Shown here: piece after piece, positions 8,600 through 20,101 of the stretch | Layout of the letters: every line of letters starts with the position of its first letter | How positions within the stretch are numbered: position 1 is the stretch's first letter | Assembly: GCF_001655675.1 (NCBI RefSeq) | Contig: NZ_LYRP01000002.1 | Span: forward strand, 1 to 64,000 | DNA from: Mangrovibacter phragmitis | Lineage (GTDB): Bacteria > Pseudomonadota > Gammaproteobacteria > Enterobacterales > Enterobacteriaceae | Reading direction: 5' to 3' | Length of the DNA: 64,000 bases | Notes under the pieces: model-generated | Databases searched by the model: none | What the model was told of the DNA's origin: nothing | What the model saw: only the letters and a program-made list of their open reading frames with translations | Position numbers and translations under genes: made by a program

Positions 8600-9181
8600 A
8601 TGACTGATTATTTGTTGCTCTTTATTGGCACGGTACTGGTTAATAACTATGTGCTGGTAAAATTTCTTGGCCTGTGCCCTTTCATGGGGGTGTCCAAAAA
8701 ACTGGAGTCCGCCATTGGCATGGGGCTGGCGACAACATTCGTCATGACACTGGCGTCAATCAGTTCGTGGTTAATTGACAATTTAATTCTCATCCCTCTG
8801 GATTTAACCTGGCTGCGCACCATGAGTTTTATTCTGGTGATTGCCGTTGTGGTTCAGTTCACCGAAATGGTGGTAAGAAAAACCAGCCCGGCTTTGTACA
8901 GGTTGCTGGGTATTTTTTTGCCACTTATCACCACTAACTGCGCGGTGCTTGCTGTGCCGTTATTGAGCGTTAACCTGAAGCAAAACTTTTTCCAGGCTGC
9001 TTTGTATGGGTTTTCTGCGGCAGTAGGCTTCTCTCTGGTTTTGGTATTATTTGCTGCCGTGCGTGAGCGCCTGGCAGTTGCTGATGTTCCCGCGCCTTTT
9101 CGTGGCAATGCCATTGCCTTGATTACGGCCGGATTAATGTCCCTTGCCTTTATGGGCTTTAGCGGACTGGTGAAGTTTTGA
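8600..9181 (+). CDS. rsxA: Electron transport complex subunit RsxA
   Basis: A 193-aa integral membrane subunit (about six spans) of the Rsx/Rnf complex, which in E. coli helps keep SoxR reduced and so switches off the SoxRS response. Start ATG 8600 gives [30 protein letters not shown], identical in layout to E. coli; an upstream in-frame ATG at 8576 would add eight residues not found in the family. The [10 protein letters not shown] and LITTNCAVL cysteines, the Rnf A/E cluster residues, are both present. Its stop overlaps the rsxB start by one base (TGATG). Confidence 0.97.
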   Translation: MTDYLLLFIGTVLVNNYVLVKFLGLCPFMGVSKKLESAIGMGLATTFVMTLASISSWLIDNLILIPLDLTWLRTMSFILVIAVVVQFTEMVVRKTSPALYRLLGIFLPLITTNCAVLAVPLLSVNLKQNFFQAALYGFSAAVGFSLVLVLFAAVRERLAVADVPAPFRGNAIALITAGLMSLAFMGFSGLVKF

Positions 9182-9756
9182 TGAGTATGATTTGGATAGC
9201 CATCATCCCGCTTGCGTTGCTCGGCTTGTTCTTTGGGCTGATTCTTGGTTACGCCTCGCGCCGCTTTAAAGTGGAAGATGATCCTATTGTCGATAAAATC
9301 GATGAAATATTACCACAAAGCCAGTGCGGCCAGTGTGGCTACCCGGGTTGCCGCCCTTATGCTGAAGCGGTTGGTAAAAATGGTGAGCACATAAACCGTT
9401 GTGCACCAGGCGGCGAAGCCGTCATGGTAAAAATTGCTGGTTTAATGGGGGTTGATCCGCAACCAACAGAAGGCGGTGACGCCGCAGAGCCTGAACGGAT
9501 GCTGGCCGTTATCGATGAAGATAACTGTATTGGTTGCACCAAGTGCATTCAGGCCTGCCCGGTTGATGCAATAGTGGGGGCCACCCGTGCAATGCACACC
9601 GTAATCAGTGAACAGTGTACTGGCTGTAATTTATGTGTCGCCCCTTGCCCGACACAGTGCATTACTCTGGTGCCCGTAAACCCGACGCCGGCAACCTGGA
9701 AATGGGATCTGCAAACTATCCCCGTGAAGATTATCCCTGTGGAAAACCATGCTTAA
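9181..9756 (+). CDS. rsxB: Electron transport complex subunit RsxB (iron-sulfur)
   Basis: A 191-aa membrane-anchored ferredoxin-like subunit. It has one N-terminal hydrophobic span (~residues 4-25), then the 4Fe-4S domain [15 protein letters not shown] with a distal Cys in INRCAPGG, then two ferredoxin motifs, [15 protein letters not shown] and [13 protein letters not shown]. These clusters carry electrons within the Rsx complex. ATG 9181 overlaps the rsxA stop, indicating translational coupling. The 3' end overlaps rsxC by 8 bp. Confidence 0.97.
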   Translation: MSMIWIAIIPLALLGLFFGLILGYASRRFKVEDDPIVDKIDEILPQSQCGQCGYPGCRPYAEAVGKNGEHINRCAPGGEAVMVKIAGLMGVDPQPTEGGDAAEPERMLAVIDEDNCIGCTKCIQACPVDAIVGATRAMHTVISEQCTGCNLCVAPCPTQCITLVPVNPTPATWKWDLQTIPVKIIPVENHA

Positions 9757-11905
9757 GTTTTTTTCAGCGTTTAAAAAAGACAAAATCTGGGACTTTCATG
9801 GGGGGATCCACCCTCCAGAAATGAAGCACCAGTCCAGTGGCACCCCCTTGCGGCAGGTTCCACTGGCTACAGATTATATTATCCCCGTCAGGCAACATAT
9901 TGGCGATGAAGGTGAACTGTGCGTAAAACCCGGTGACGTTGTGTTGCGTGGGCAACCGCTGACGCGTGGCTGGGGGAAAATGTTGCCGGTACACGCGCCC
10001 ACTTCCGGGACGATTACCGCAATCGCGCCTCATACCACTGCTCACCCTTCCGGTTTGATGGAGCCTTGCGTTTTTCTTGCAGCAGACGGTAAAGACGAAT
10101 GGTTCCCACGCGAGGGCTGGAGTGATTACCAGCAGCGTGAAAAAGCGAGCCTGATCGAGCGAATTCAGCAGTTTGGCGTTGCCGGCCTTGGCGGCGCAGG
10201 TTTTCCTACTGGCGTAAAATTGCGTGGTGGGGCTGGCCGAATCGAGACGCTGATAATTAATGCCGCTGAGTGTGAACCTTACATCACGGCTGATGACCGC
10301 TTAATGCAGGAGTGCGCTGCACAAATACTCGAGGGGATAAAAATCCTCGACTATATACTTAATCCGCGCCAGATTTTGATTGGTATTGAAGACAATAAAC
10401 CTCAGGCAATTTCCATGCTCAGAGCGGTTTTGTGTAATGAACACAAGACGCAGTTGCGGGTCATTCCCACGAAATACCCTTCCGGAGGCGCCAAACAGCT
10501 AACCCAGATCCTGACAGGCAAGCAGGTTCCCCATGGTGGGCGCTCTTCTGATATCGGTGTATTAATGCAAAATGTCGGTACTGCTTATGCCATTAAACGA
10601 GCCATTATCGATGGTGAACCACTCACTGAACGTGTCGTGACGCTGACTGGGGAAGCCGTTGGCAAACCCGGAAACGTTTGGGCGCGAATAGGCACACCAG
10701 TACGTCACTTGCTTAATTTTGCAGACTACCGCAGTAATGCCCAGCCCATGGTAATTATGGGTGGGCCATTAATGGGGTTTACTTTGCCCTCACTTGATGT
10801 CCCGGCAGTTAAAATCACTAACTGCCTGCTGGCACCTTCTGTGCAAGAAATGGAGCCAGCACAAGAAGAACAGCACTGTATTCGCTGCAGCGCCTGTGCC
10901 GAAGCGTGCCCGGCAGACCTGTTACCCCAACAGTTATACTGGTTCAGCTTAGGGCAGCAACATGATAAAGCGACGGCGCACCATCTGAATGATTGCATTG
11001 AATGCGGTGCCTGTGCCTGGGTGTGCCCCAGCCAGATCCCGCTGGTGCAATATTTCCGTCAGGAAAAAGCAGAAATTCGGGCCATTGCCGACGAAACTCG
11101 CCGGGCAGCAGAAGCAAAAACCCGTTTTGAGGCCCGGCAGGCTCGCCTTGAGCGCGAAAAACAGGCGCGTCAGGCCCGTCATCAACAGGCAGCGGTGCAA
11201 CCAGGATCAGCACAAGACAAATCGGCAATTGAGGCCGCACTGGCGCGAGTCAAAGAAAAACATACTGCCGCCACAAACACCGTTGTGATTCAGGCTGGTA
11301 CCCAGCCAGATAACCAGGCTGCGATTGCAGCCCGTGCTGCACGTAAAGCCGAAGCACGCGCCCGACAACAAGAGAAAGCAGCCTTACAAACCGCTGAGCA
11401 AACCGTCACCGACAGTCATACTGGCTCAGAAGACCCACGTAAAGCGGCGGTTGCCGCAGCACTGGCACGCGCCAAAGCACGCAAAGCGCAGGCAGTGGAA
11501 AATTCGGCACCGGAAGCAACCCCCACTCCTGAGCCAGTCAGTGAGCCAGTGGCTGTGGACCCGCGCAAAGCTGCAGTTGAGGCGGCGATTGCCCGCGCCA
11601 AAGCACGCAAAGCGCAGGCAGTGGAGAATTCGGCACCGGAAGGAACCGCCACTCCTGAGCCAGTCAGTGAGCCAGTCAGTGAGCCAGTGGCTGTGGACCC
11701 GCGCAAAGCTGCGGTTGAGGCGGCGATTGCCCGCGCCAAAGCACGCAAAGCGCAGGCAGTGGAGAATTCGGCACCGGAAGCAACCCTCACTCCTGAGCCA
11801 GTCAGTGAGCCAGTGGCAGTGGACCCGCGCAAAGCCGCGGTTGAAGCGGCGATTGCCCGTGCCAAAGCAAAACGTGCAGCGCAGTCTGCTGTCAGTGAGG
11901 AATAA
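9749..11905 (+). CDS. rsxC: Electron transport complex subunit RsxC
   Basis: A 718-aa NADH-entry type subunit (RnfC family). The N-terminal region contains the Rossmann-like [19 protein letters not shown] (~residue 145). Two 4Fe-4S ferredoxin motifs follow near residues 375-425: [17 protein letters not shown] and [16 protein letters not shown]. The C-terminal ~270 residues are a charged Ala/Lys/Arg-rich extension that ends in tandem repeats (see the repeat at 11432-11902). Such tails vary greatly in length between enterobacteria and are probably flexible or helical. It is translationally coupled to rsxB. Confidence 0.97.
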   Translation: MLKFFSAFKKDKIWDFHGGIHPPEMKHQSSGTPLRQVPLATDYIIPVRQHIGDEGELCVKPGDVVLRGQPLTRGWGKMLPVHAPTSGTITAIAPHTTAHPSGLMEPCVFLAADGKDEWFPREGWSDYQQREKASLIERIQQFGVAGLGGAGFPTGVKLRGGAGRIETLIINAAECEPYITADDRLMQECAAQILEGIKILDYILNPRQILIGIEDNKPQAISMLRAVLCNEHKTQLRVIPTKYPSGGAKQLTQILTGKQVPHGGRSSDIGVLMQNVGTAYAIKRAIIDGEPLTERVVTLTGEAVGKPGNVWARIGTPVRHLLNFADYRSNAQPMVIMGGPLMGFTLPSLDVPAVKITNCLLAPSVQEMEPAQEEQHCIRCSACAEACPADLLPQQLYWFSLGQQHDKATAHHLNDCIECGACAWVCPSQIPLVQYFRQEKAEIRAIADETRRAAEAKTRFEARQARLEREKQARQARHQQAAVQPGSAQDKSAIEAALARVKEKHTAATNTVVIQAGTQPDNQAAIAARAARKAEARARQQEKAALQTAEQTVTDSHTGSEDPRKAAVAAALARAKARKAQAVENSAPEATPTPEPVSEPVAVDPRKAAVEAAIARAKARKAQAVENSAPEGTATPEPVSEPVSEPVAVDPRKAAVEAAIARAKARKAQAVENSAPEATLTPEPVSEPVAVDPRKAAVEAAIARAKAKRAAQSAVSEE
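11432..11902 (+). repeat. In-frame tandem repeats in the rsxC tail
   Basis: Four units begin with a DPRKAAV segment at 11432, 11558, 11696 and 11822. Units 1 and 3 are 126 bp (42 aa), unit 2 is 138 bp with an extra SEPV copy, and unit 4 is partial, running into the gene end. The core is [20 protein letters not shown] identity between units 2 and 3 is very high, which points to recent duplication or homogenisation by recombination or slippage. Confidence 0.95.
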
Positions 11906-12955
11906 ATGGTTTTTCGTATTGCCAGTTCACCCTATACCCATAACCAACGCCAAACCAGCCGCATTATGCTGCTGGTTACGCTGGCAGCAGTTCCCGCCAT
12001 TATTGTCCAGACGCTGTGGTTTGGGCCTGGCAGTCTGGTTCAGGTCATCCTTGGCTGCCTCGCGGCACTTGCCGGGGAAAGCGCCATACTCAAATTGCGC
12101 AATAAATCGATGTCCGAACTGGGCGATAACTCAGCACTCCTCACAGGTTTGCTGCTTGGCGTCAGTATCCCGCCTTTGGCCCCCTGGTGGATGGTGATTG
12201 TTGGTACCTTATTTGCCATTATTTTTGCCAAGCAATTGTATGGTGGACTGGGCCATAATCCTTTTAACCCTGCGATGACCGGTTATGTGGTGTTACTTAT
12301 TGCGTTTCCGGTATCCATGACATCCTGGTTACCTCCCGAGACACTGGCAGCAACCGTGCCCGGTGTCAGTGACGTTCTGCATACCATTTTCACCGGTCAT
12401 ACACTGGCAGGCGACACCGTTACCCAGTTAAAAATGGGCATTGACGGCATCAGCCAGGCCACTCCGCTCGACACGTTTAAAACCGGTCTGCGTGCCGGGC
12501 ATACCGTTGCTGAACTCAAACAGGCACCGATTTATGGCGGCATTCTTGCCGGTATAGGCTGGCAATGGGTTAACGTGGCATGGCTGGCGGGAGGCCTCTT
12601 CCTGTTAATGAAAGGGACAATACGCTGGCATATTCCGGTGAGTTTCCTGCTGACTTTGCTCGTTTGCTCAACGCTTGGCTGGTGGCTACTTCCCAATAGC
12701 TGTGCTTCTCCAGCAATTCATCTGTTTTCCGGGGCAACGATGATGGGTGCATTCTTTATCTTTACAGACCCGGTTACTGCATCCACCACACCAAAAGGCA
12801 GGCTAATTTTCGGTGCGCTGGCTGGGTTACTGGTTTGGCTGATTCGTTCATTCGGCGGCTACCCCGACGCCGTAGCTTTTGCGACTTTGCTGGCAAATAT
12901 CACCGTACCACTGATTGATTACTTTACGCGCCCGCAAACCTATGGACACCGCTAA
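11906..12955 (+). CDS. rsxD: Electron transport complex subunit RsxD
   Basis: A 349-aa polytopic membrane subunit (RnfD/NqrB family), same size class as E. coli RsxD (352 aa). Hydrophobic spans are visible from residue ~20 onward, with the conserved [18 protein letters not shown] region near residue 113. The [10 protein letters not shown] stretch near 182 holds the threonine expected to bind FMN covalently in this family. ATG 11906 follows the rsxC stop directly. Confidence 0.97.
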   Translation: MVFRIASSPYTHNQRQTSRIMLLVTLAAVPAIIVQTLWFGPGSLVQVILGCLAALAGESAILKLRNKSMSELGDNSALLTGLLLGVSIPPLAPWWMVIVGTLFAIIFAKQLYGGLGHNPFNPAMTGYVVLLIAFPVSMTSWLPPETLAATVPGVSDVLHTIFTGHTLAGDTVTQLKMGIDGISQATPLDTFKTGLRAGHTVAELKQAPIYGGILAGIGWQWVNVAWLAGGLFLLMKGTIRWHIPVSFLLTLLVCSTLGWWLLPNSCASPAIHLFSGATMMGAFFIFTDPVTASTTPKGRLIFGALAGLLVWLIRSFGGYPDAVAFATLLANITVPLIDYFTRPQTYGHR

Positions 12956-12966
12956 GGAGACTCGTG

Positions 12967-13593
12967 ATGCTGAACACAATGCGTAAACACGGTGTCACTC
13001 TGGCGCTGTTCGCGGCAGGTTTTACCGGCCTGGTTGCCGTAGTGAACACATTGACACAGCCGGTGATTGCTCATCAGGCCATGTTGCAACAAAAGAAATT
13101 GTTCGACCAGGTTATCGCCCCGGACAGCTATGATAATGCTATCCAGCAAGATTGCGTGGTGGCGAACAATACGCCACTGGGCTCTGGTGCTCACGATATC
13201 TATATTGCCCGTAACCAGGGCAAACCGGTTGCTGTGGTTATGCAAACCACAGCACCTGATGGTTATGGTGGAGCGATTCAGTTGCTGGTTGCTTCCGATT
13301 TCTCCGGCACTGTGTTAGGAACACGGGTCACTGAGCAGCACGAGACACCGGGCCTTGGCGATAAAATTGATGTGCGGGTGTCAAACTGGATACTGGGTTT
13401 TGCCGGTAAACAGGTAACTGGCCCCGACGATGCCGCATGGGCTGTGAAAAAAGACGGCGGACAATTTGACCAGTTTACCGGTGCGACCATTACTCCACGA
13501 GCCGTGGTTAACGCCGTTAAACGTGCCGCATTGTTTGCCAAAACGCTGCCGCCTGAACTGGCAACACTCCCCTCTTGTGGAGCATCTTCATGA
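12967..13593 (+). CDS. rsxG: Electron transport complex subunit RsxG
   Basis: A 208-aa protein with one N-terminal membrane anchor (~residues 10-28) and a periplasmic FMN-binding domain. The flavin-attachment motif appears as [16 protein letters not shown] (~residues 170-185), where the second Thr is the likely covalent FMN site. ATG 12967 was chosen over GTG 12964 because AGGAGA (12955-12960) is well spaced and E. coli RsxG begins ML.T.RKHG. The stop overlaps the rsxE start. Confidence 0.97.
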   Translation: MLNTMRKHGVTLALFAAGFTGLVAVVNTLTQPVIAHQAMLQQKKLFDQVIAPDSYDNAIQQDCVVANNTPLGSGAHDIYIARNQGKPVAVVMQTTAPDGYGGAIQLLVASDFSGTVLGTRVTEQHETPGLGDKIDVRVSNWILGFAGKQVTGPDDAAWAVKKDGGQFDQFTGATITPRAVVNAVKRAALFAKTLPPELATLPSCGASS

Positions 13594-14279
13594 GTGATGT
13601 AAAAACAATTTTTATCCAGGGGTTATGGAAAAATAACTCGGCGCTGGTGCAACTACTTGGCTTGTGCCCTCTGCTTGCTGTCACGTCCACTGCAACCAAT
13701 GCTTTGGGTCTTGGACTGGCAACGACGCTGGTACTGGTGCTGACGAACACTGCGGTTTCATTACTGCGTCGCTTTGTACCCAGTGAAATTCGCATTCCGA
13801 TTTACGTGCTGATCATTGCTTCCGTGGTAACCTCGGTTCAACTGTTAATCAATGCTTTTGCCTTCGGGCTTTATCAGTCTTTGGGGATCTTTATTCCACT
13901 GATTGTCACCAACTGTATTGTTATTGGGCGCGCTGAGGCCTTTGCCTCCAGAAATCCACCAGGCCTTGCAGCCATTGATGGTCTTGCCATTGGGATGGGC
14001 GCAACATGTGCCATGTTTGTTTTGGGCGCAATGCGTGAGATTTTAGGCAATGGAACATTATTTGATGGTGCCGATATGCTGCTGGGGAGCTGGGCTAAGA
14101 TTCTGCGTATCCAAATCTACCATACAGACACGCCTTTTTTACTCGCCATGTTGCCACCAGGTGCCTTTTTTGGCCTGGGTTTAATGCTTGCCGCTAAATA
14201 TGTCATTGACGAGCGCAGTAAACGCAGAGCTGCAACTCACGCCAGGGAAAGCAACGTTCAGGGAGCAGAAAAAGCCTGA
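13590..14279 (+). CDS. rsxE: Electron transport complex subunit RsxE
   Basis: A 229-aa integral membrane subunit, homologous to RsxA with inverted topology. It carries the matching cysteines in [13 protein letters not shown] and [19 protein letters not shown] 13590 ([11 protein letters not shown]) overlaps the rsxG stop (ATGA) and is preferred over the in-frame GTG at 13575. The gene ends in a TGATG overlap with nth, so the whole rsxA-nth set is probably one transcript. Confidence 0.97.
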   Translation: MSDVKTIFIQGLWKNNSALVQLLGLCPLLAVTSTATNALGLGLATTLVLVLTNTAVSLLRRFVPSEIRIPIYVLIIASVVTSVQLLINAFAFGLYQSLGIFIPLIVTNCIVIGRAEAFASRNPPGLAAIDGLAIGMGATCAMFVLGAMREILGNGTLFDGADMLLGSWAKILRIQIYHTDTPFLLAMLPPGAFFGLGLMLAAKYVIDERSKRRAATHARESNVQGAEKA

Positions 14280-14914
14280 TGAACAAAGAGAAACGCATCG
14301 CTATTTTGTCGCGCCTTAGAGAGAGTAATCCGCATCCAACAACGGAGTTGCACTTCTCATCACCTTTTGAATTACTCATTTCTGTGCTGCTTTCGGCTCA
14401 GGCAACTGATGTCAGCGTCAATAAGGCTACAGCGAAGCTGTACCCGGTAGCCAACACGCCAGCGGCCATTCTCGCGCTGGGGGTGGAAGGCGTGAAGTCA
14501 TATATCAAGACAATCGGCCTGTTTAACAGCAAAGCTGAGAATGTGATTAAAACCTGCCGCATTTTGCTCGAAAAACATGGTGGCGAAGTACCTGAAGACC
14601 GTGCTGCACTGGAAGCATTACCAGGTGTTGGCAGGAAAACTGCGAATGTCGTGCTTAACACCGCTTTTGGCTGGCCTACCATCGCCGTGGATACACATAT
14701 TTTTCGGGTGTGTAACAGAACGGGTTTTGCCCCGGGCAAGAATGTTGAGCAGGTAGAGGATAAACTACTGAAGGTCGTTCCTGCCGAATTTAAAGTTGAC
14801 TGCCACCACTGGTTAATTCTGCATGGGCGCTACACTTGTGTGGCACGTAAACCCCGCTGTGGCTCCTGCCTGATTGAAGATCTTTGTGAGTACAAAGAGA
14901 AGACCGAAATCTGA
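14279..14914 (+). CDS. nth: Endonuclease III (DNA glycosylase/AP lyase)
   Basis: Base-excision repair enzyme that removes oxidised pyrimidines and cleaves AP sites. At 211 aa it equals E. coli Nth. The helix-hairpin-helix LPGVGRKTANVV holds catalytic Lys120, and Asp138 lies in VDTHIFRV. The C-terminal 4Fe-4S ligands are Cys187, 194, 197 and 203 in CVARKPRCGSCLIEDLC. The start codon overlaps the rsxE stop, so its expression is tied to the electron-transfer operon, as in E. coli. Confidence 0.98.
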   Translation: MNKEKRIAILSRLRESNPHPTTELHFSSPFELLISVLLSAQATDVSVNKATAKLYPVANTPAAILALGVEGVKSYIKTIGLFNSKAENVIKTCRILLEKHGGEVPEDRAALEALPGVGRKTANVVLNTAFGWPTIAVDTHIFRVCNRTGFAPGKNVEQVEDKLLKVVPAEFKVDCHHWLILHGRYTCVARKPRCGSCLIEDLCEYKEKTEI

Positions 14915-14933
14915 CCGGATGACATTGATAGCT

Positions 14934-14958
14934 GTTTGCGTCAGGCGCTGACGCAAAC
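14934..14958 (+). terminator. Hairpin after nth
   Basis: Perfect 11-bp inverted repeat GTTTGCGTCAG-GCG-CTGACGCAAAC 19 bp after the nth stop. It is followed by GTTTACC, not a long T-run, so termination strength is uncertain. Confidence 0.65.
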
Positions 14959-14959
14959 G

Positions 14960-15527
14960 TTTACCTCCCTCACTAAAAAACCCTCATTCAACAACATAAA
15001 CACTTTTCATTGTAGATTTTAGCTACATAAAACATTCCAGACAGCACCACATGTGGTTAATTGTTTTTTTAAAACCCAAAATTTCTATAGATTTTCCACA
15101 GGCCGCTTCAGGCAGGGATAAATGTTAAAATTTATCGCCACAAGTTTTCCCAACCTATGGTTTAATAAAGAAAAATTACACAAAACAAACAATTAAACCG
15201 AAATATGAAATAATAGTGGTTTCATTAACTGGTTATAACCGCAAAAACCGACATATAACTCTTTGTATCAGAAAAAAATCAGCTTCACAAAAGAAAAAAC
15301 TTATATTTTTTAGTCTATCAAAATTTAAATCTGCATAACAATTCATCTACCCAGGCAATACCCTACCAAACACAAATGTAAAAGAATATGACAAATAACT
15401 TGCCAGATGCCTCATATTAGGGAAAAGTACCTGCCGTTTTCCCCTCCCATAACAAAATCAGAGTCGTCTTAGCGCCATCTGGTTGAAAAACGCCCTGTTA
15501 GTACGGGCTGTAAAATAAGAGGTATAT
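14960..15527 (+). promoter_or_regulatory. AT-rich upstream region of dtpA
   Basis: Nearly 570 bp with no plausible ORF and strong A/T richness (particularly 14990-15380), including many A- and T-tracts. In E. coli, dtpA (tppB) is activated by OmpR, which binds such sequence, and H-NS also favours it. I cannot mark an exact OmpR site. The ribosome site AAGAGGT lies 5 bases before the GTG start. Confidence 0.5.
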
Positions 15528-17033
15528 GTGTCGACTGCAAACAATAAACCAGCAGAAAGCATTAGTTTAAATGCTTTCAAACAACCGAAATCGTTTTATC
15601 TCATTTTCTCCATTGAATTATGGGAACGCTTTGGTTACTACGGCCTGCAGGGAATCATGGCTGTTTACCTGGTTAAACAACTGGGTATGTCTGAAGCGGA
15701 CTCAATTACGCTTTTCTCTTCTTTCAGTGCGCTTGTCTATGGTCTGGTCGCTATTGGCGGCTGGTTAGGCGATAAAGTACTGGGTACCAAACGCGTCATT
15801 ATGCTGGGGGCGCTTGTTCTGGTTGTTGGGTATGCGTTAGTTGCCTGGTCCGGGCACAATGCCGCTATCGTCTACGCCGGTATGGCAACCATCGCTGTCG
15901 GTAATGGCTTGTTCAAAGCTAACCCGTCTGCTTTACTGTCTACCTGTTATCCAAAAGATGACCCACGTCTTGATGGCGCATTTACGATGTACTATATGTC
16001 CATCAACATTGGCTCATTCTTTTCCATGCTCGCCACGCCATGGCTGGCAGCACAGTTCGGCTGGAGTATCGCATTTTCACTGAGCGTTGTGGGTATGCTG
16101 ATTACCGTGGTGAACTTTGCATTCTGTAAGAAATGGGTAAAAGATTTCGGTTCCAAACCGGATTTTGCACCGGTTGACCTGCGTAAACTGTTTGCCACCC
16201 TGGTCGGTGTTCTGGTCCTGATTGCCCTTGCCACCTGGTTGTTGCATAACCAGCAAGTCGCCCGTATTGCATTGGGTGTCATCGCTCTGGGGATTATCGC
16301 GATTTTTGCCAAAGAAGCCTCTGCCCTGCAAGGCGCGGCACGCCGTAAAATGATTGTTGCGTTTCTGCTGATGCTGGAAGCCGTAGTATTCTTTGTGCTC
16401 TACAGCCAGATGCCAACCTCCCTGAACTTTTTTGCTATCCGCAATGTTGAGCACAGTATTTTTGGTATTGCGTTCGAACCTGAACAATACCAGGCACTGA
16501 ACCCGTTCTGGATTATGATTGGTAGCCCAATTCTTGCAGCGATTTACAACAAAATGGGTGACCGCCTGCCAATGTCCGTTAAATTTGCGATTGGTATGGT
16601 TCTGTGCTCTGGCGCATTCCTTATTCTGCCATTAGGTGCGCGTTTTGCTACAGATGCCGGGATTGTCTCTGTTAACTGGTTAATTGCCAGCTATGCACTG
16701 CAAAGTATTGGTGAACTGATGATCTCCGGTCTGGGCCTGGCCATGGTGGCACAATTGGTTCCACAGCGCCTGATGGGCTTTATTATGGGCAGTTGGTTCC
16801 TGACTACGGCTGGCGCGGCCATTATTGCCGGTAAAGTCGCCAACCTGATGGCTGTACCAGAGAATGTCACTAACCCGGTAGAATCTCTGCAGGTATACGG
16901 ACATGTCTTCCTGCAAATTGGGATTACCACCGGTATCATTGCACTGTTGATGCTGCTGACTGCGCCAAAATTGCACCGCATGACGCAGGATGACGATAAA
17001 AAAGCCAGCACGTCACAAACAGTGACTGTCTGA
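15528..17033 (+). CDS. dtpA: Dipeptide/tripeptide:proton symporter DtpA
   Basis: A POT/PTR family transporter importing di- and tripeptides with protons. At 501 aa with about 14 membrane spans, it matches E. coli DtpA (TppB) closely. The family motif [19 protein letters not shown], carrying the ExxERFxYY proton-coupling residues, is near residue 31. The second PTR2 signature region is around [15 protein letters not shown]. The start is GTG ([17 protein letters not shown]), as in E. coli. A strong hairpin follows. Confidence 0.97.
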   Translation: MSTANNKPAESISLNAFKQPKSFYLIFSIELWERFGYYGLQGIMAVYLVKQLGMSEADSITLFSSFSALVYGLVAIGGWLGDKVLGTKRVIMLGALVLVVGYALVAWSGHNAAIVYAGMATIAVGNGLFKANPSALLSTCYPKDDPRLDGAFTMYYMSINIGSFFSMLATPWLAAQFGWSIAFSLSVVGMLITVVNFAFCKKWVKDFGSKPDFAPVDLRKLFATLVGVLVLIALATWLLHNQQVARIALGVIALGIIAIFAKEASALQGAARRKMIVAFLLMLEAVVFFVLYSQMPTSLNFFAIRNVEHSIFGIAFEPEQYQALNPFWIMIGSPILAAIYNKMGDRLPMSVKFAIGMVLCSGAFLILPLGARFATDAGIVSVNWLIASYALQSIGELMISGLGLAMVAQLVPQRLMGFIMGSWFLTTAGAAIIAGKVANLMAVPENVTNPVESLQVYGHVFLQIGITTGIIALLMLLTAPKLHRMTQDDDKKASTSQTVTV

Positions 17034-17054
17034 TTTTTCTGGGGAAACAGCGTT

Positions 17055-17084
17055 ATCGCCACTGTACCTGAGTACAGTGGCGAT
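17055..17084 (+). terminator. Hairpin terminator of dtpA
   Basis: Perfect 13-bp inverted repeat ATCGCCACTGTAC-CTGA-GTACAGTGGCGAT, 22 bp after the dtpA stop. Only a weak T-rich tail follows. Confidence 0.75.
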
Positions 17085-17214
17085 TGACTCTTCCCGGCTC
17101 GTATAACTACCGCGTTTGTTCTGCACTTTTTCTGCTTTTCTTTCTCTTCCTTGCCAACTACCATCCTTGATAAGTGATATCTTACTACCTGGCGCTTATA
17201 CAAGGAGTCTTACG

Positions 17215-17820
17215 ATGAAATTGTTTTATAAATCAGGCGCGTGCTCACTGTCGCCACATATTGTCCTGCGTGAAAGCGGGCTTGATTTCACCCTGTCACA
17301 GGTTAATTTACAGGAAAAGTCCACTGAAAGTGGTGAGGATTTCTGGTCCATTAACCCTGCCGGGCAGGTTCCGGCGCTGCTGTTAGATAATGATACCTTG
17401 CTGACTGAAGGTGCAGTTATTGTGCAATATATCGCAGACCAGGTACCGGACCGCCAGCTTCTTCCACCGGTCGGAACGTTGTCGCGCTACCAGGCGCTTT
17501 CCTGGCTTAACTTCATTGCGACGGAATTACACAAAGGTTTCACTCCGTTGTTTTCGTCCGAGACACCCGAAGCATATAAATCTGCCTGTATAGCTAAATT
17601 GTTGAAAAAAATGGGGCTGGTCAACAACGCGCTAAGTGATAAACCCTGGTTGATGGGGCAGCGTTTTAGCGTAGCTGACGCTTATTTATTTACTGTGCTC
17701 AACTGGGGATACGCGCTGTCACTGGATATGAGCCAGTTCGAACATATCAATGCATTTATGGAAAGGATGCGTGCTCGCCCGGCTGTTATGGCGGCACTGA
17801 AGGCTGAAGGGCTCAAATAA
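17215..17820 (+). CDS. gstA: Glutathione S-transferase (beta class)
   Basis: A 201-aa cytosolic GST that conjugates glutathione to electrophiles. It has the E. coli GstA length when started at ATG 17215, after CAAGGAGT. Cys10 in [18 protein letters not shown] is the beta-class active-site cysteine. The thioredoxin-fold half includes [10 protein letters not shown] and the [12 protein letters not shown] helix. The C-terminal helical domain contains HKGFTPLF with the second active-site His. It sits between dtpA and pdxY, as in E. coli. Confidence 0.96.
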   Translation: MKLFYKSGACSLSPHIVLRESGLDFTLSQVNLQEKSTESGEDFWSINPAGQVPALLLDNDTLLTEGAVIVQYIADQVPDRQLLPPVGTLSRYQALSWLNFIATELHKGFTPLFSSETPEAYKSACIAKLLKKMGLVNNALSDKPWLMGQRFSVADAYLFTVLNWGYALSLDMSQFEHINAFMERMRARPAVMAALKAEGLK

Positions 17821-17885
17821 TTGCTCCATCCCTGGAGCACTCGATGCTTGTGCCAGCACCGTATAAGTAACACTTGTGCGTGCAG

Positions 17886-18746
17886 TCAGAGCTGTTTACT
17901 GTAAAACCACTGCTCAGGGCGGACTATCTCGTCCTGTGCAGCAACGACTTGCAGCTCATACTCGCCCATCTGTTTTGTGGTTTGCATAATGGCATACACT
18001 GCAGAAGTAACGTGCTCCAGCGCATCCTGAACGGTTGCACCCTGTAGCAATTTCACTAACAGCAAACCACTGGTTACATCACCCACGCCCACGGGCTGGC
18101 GAGTGCCAAAGTCGACCAACGGACGGCTGATATGCCAGGCGGCATCATCTGTTACCAGCAACATTTCAAAACAATCCTGGTTATAACCAGCTCGCGCCAG
18201 ATGTTTCACCAGGACGATTTCCGGCCCTTTGGCAATCAGTTCACGCGCAGTGCTGACAGCCTCGGCGACGTTACTGACAGAGTGACCACTGAGCATTTCC
18301 AGTTCCAACAGATTCGGCGCAATAATATCTGCCGCCGGCAATGCACTGCGGGCATGAAATTCCGCCACACCAGGTGCCACAATACAGCCTTTTTCCGGGT
18401 GTCCCATAACCGGGTCACAGAAATAACGGGCTGAAGGATTAGCCTGCTTTACCTGTTCCACGATACGTAAAATGTGCTGCCCCTGCTCTGCTGAGCCAAG
18501 GTATCCGCTAAGAACAGCATCACAACGTGCTAATTCGCCGATATCCGCAATGCCCTGGACAATATCGGTTAAATGCGATGGCGTCATGACGATGCCGGTC
18601 CATTTGCCATATTGCGTGTGATTGGAAAACTGAACGGTATTCAGTGGCCAGACGTTAGCGCCAAGGCGGCGCATCGGAAATTCAGCCGCACTGTTCCCCG
18701 CGTGGCCAAAAACCACGTGTGATTGTATAGCGAGGATATTTTTCAT
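17886..18746 (-). CDS. pdxY: Pyridoxal kinase 2 (PdxY)
   Basis: Phosphorylates pyridoxal in B6 salvage. At 286 aa it is a ribokinase-fold protein starting [21 protein letters not shown], as in E. coli PdxY. The anion hole and catalytic Asp lie in [15 protein letters not shown] (~residue 218); note GVGD, the PdxY form of the usual GTGD. It is third in the minus-strand set pdxH-tyrS-pdxY, although a terminator-like hairpin separates it from tyrS. Confidence 0.96.
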   Translation of the reverse strand: MKNILAIQSHVVFGHAGNSAAEFPMRRLGANVWPLNTVQFSNHTQYGKWTGIVMTPSHLTDIVQGIADIGELARCDAVLSGYLGSAEQGQHILRIVEQVKQANPSARYFCDPVMGHPEKGCIVAPGVAEFHARSALPAADIIAPNLLELEMLSGHSVSNVAEAVSTARELIAKGPEIVLVKHLARAGYNQDCFEMLLVTDDAAWHISRPLVDFGTRQPVGVGDVTSGLLLVKLLQGATVQDALEHVTSAVYAIMQTTKQMGEYELQVVAAQDEIVRPEQWFYSKQL

Positions 18747-18783
18747 GACTAACCCGGTGATGAGTGTTGTGAGTGTTATTGAG

Positions 18784-18815
18784 ACAAAAAATTAAGGCGT
18801 GATTTCCCACGCCTT
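18784..18815 (-). terminator. Terminator of tyrS
   Basis: Read on the minus strand, the hairpin AAGGCGTG-GGAAAT-CACGCCTT (18815-18794) is followed by AATTTTTTGTC. It lies just after the tyrS stop. In E. coli, partial read-through here lets tyrS transcription reach pdxY. Confidence 0.8.
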
Positions 18816-18826
18816 ATGACTATTGG

Positions 18827-20101
18827 TTACTTCCAGCAAATGAGGCAGTAGTTTTTCTTACCGCGGCGTAACAGAGTGTAGCGGCCAAACAGGTAGTCTG
18901 CGTCAGTAAAGCTGTACTCAGCATCGCTCTGTTTTTGCCCATTAACAGAAACCGCGTTGGACGCGATGGTTTTACGCGCCTGCCCACGGGAGGGTTGTAG
19001 TTCACTGTCCACCAGAGCCTGCTGGAGGTCTGCTCCTTTATCCAGTTCAACCATCGGCACGCCATCTTGCGCCAGTTGCGCAAAATCATTTTCGGTAAGG
19101 TCTTCCAGGTGCCCGTTGAAAAGGCTTTCAGTAATACGTTTCGCCGCAGCCAGCCCTTCTTCACCATGCACCAGACGAGTAACCTGCTCTGCCAGCACAT
19201 ACTGCGCACGCGGTGCAGTGCCACTGTTTTTATCTTCTTCTTCCAGTGCGTTGATTTCTTCAAGGCTCATGAAAGTAAAGAACTTCAGGAAGCGGTAAAC
19301 ATCCGCATCGGCGGTATTAATCCAGAACTGGTAGAATTTGTACGGGCTGGTTTTCTTCGGATCCAACCACACCGCACCACCTTCTGTTTTACCAAATTTG
19401 GTGCCGTCTGCTTTTGTAATAAGCGGTACAGTAAGGCCAAATACCTGTTTCTGGTGAAGGCGGCGGGTTAAATCGATACCGGATGTAATGTTCCCCCACT
19501 GATCTGAGCCGCCAATTTGCAATTCAACGCCGTGTAAATCATTCAGGCAGGCGAAATCATAGCCCTGGAGCAGATTATAGGAGAATTCAGTAAATGAAAT
19601 ACCGACATCGTCGCGGTTAAGGCGCTGTTTTACCGCTTCTTTGTTAATCATCTGGTTAACAGAAAAGTGCTTGCCAATGTCGCGCAGGAAAGTCAGCACA
19701 TTCATGCTGCCAAACCAGTCATAGTTATTTGCAGCAATAGCGGCGTTATCGCCACAGTCAAAATCAAGGAATGGCGCAACCTGGCGGCGAATCTTATCGA
19801 CCCACTCCTGAACAGTTTCGGTGGTATTGAGCTTACGTTCTGTTGCTTTAAAACTGGGATCACCAATTAACCCGGTCGCGCCACCAACCAGTGCAACCGG
19901 TTTGTGGCCAGCTTCCTGAAAACGCTTCAGGCACAACAATGGAACCAGATGGCCCAAATGCAAGCTGTCGGCAGTCGGATCGAAGCCGCAATAGAGAGCG
20001 ATTGGCCCCTGCGCCAGTCGTTCCACCAGCGCGTCTGCATCCGTCACCTGAGCAATAAGCCCACGCTCTTGCAATTGTTTAATCAAGTTGCTGCTTGCCA
20101 T
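18827..20101 (-). CDS. tyrS: Tyrosine--tRNA ligase
   Basis: Charges tRNA-Tyr with tyrosine. At 424 aa from ATG 20101 ([15 protein letters not shown]) it is identical in length to E. coli TyrS. Class I signatures are HLGH (within [14 protein letters not shown], ~residue 45) and KFGKT (~residue 235). The C-terminal S4-like RNA-binding domain includes [15 protein letters not shown] and the LLRRGKKNY end. An upstream in-frame ATG at 20113 would add four residues (MENL) and is less likely. Confidence 0.98.
   Translation of the reverse strand: MASSNLIKQLQERGLIAQVTDADALVERLAQGPIALYCGFDPTADSLHLGHLVPLLCLKRFQEAGHKPVALVGGATGLIGDPSFKATERKLNTTETVQEWVDKIRRQVAPFLDFDCGDNAAIAANNYDWFGSMNVLTFLRDIGKHFSVNQMINKEAVKQRLNRDDVGISFTEFSYNLLQGYDFACLNDLHGVELQIGGSDQWGNITSGIDLTRRLHQKQVFGLTVPLITKADGTKFGKTEGGAVWLDPKKTSPYKFYQFWINTADADVYRFLKFFTFMSLEEINALEEEDKNSGTAPRAQYVLAEQVTRLVHGEEGLAAAKRITESLFNGHLEDLTENDFAQLAQDGVPMVELDKGADLQQALVDSELQPSRGQARKTIASNAVSVNGQKQSDAEYSFTDADYLFGRYTLLRRGKKNYCLICWK

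Noticed and set aside
11416..11865. 149-codon minus-strand open frame inside rsxC made of repeated [18 protein letters not shown]
   Set aside because: It is the antisense shadow of the tandem repeats in rsxC; repetition keeps the frame open. No homology and no start signal.
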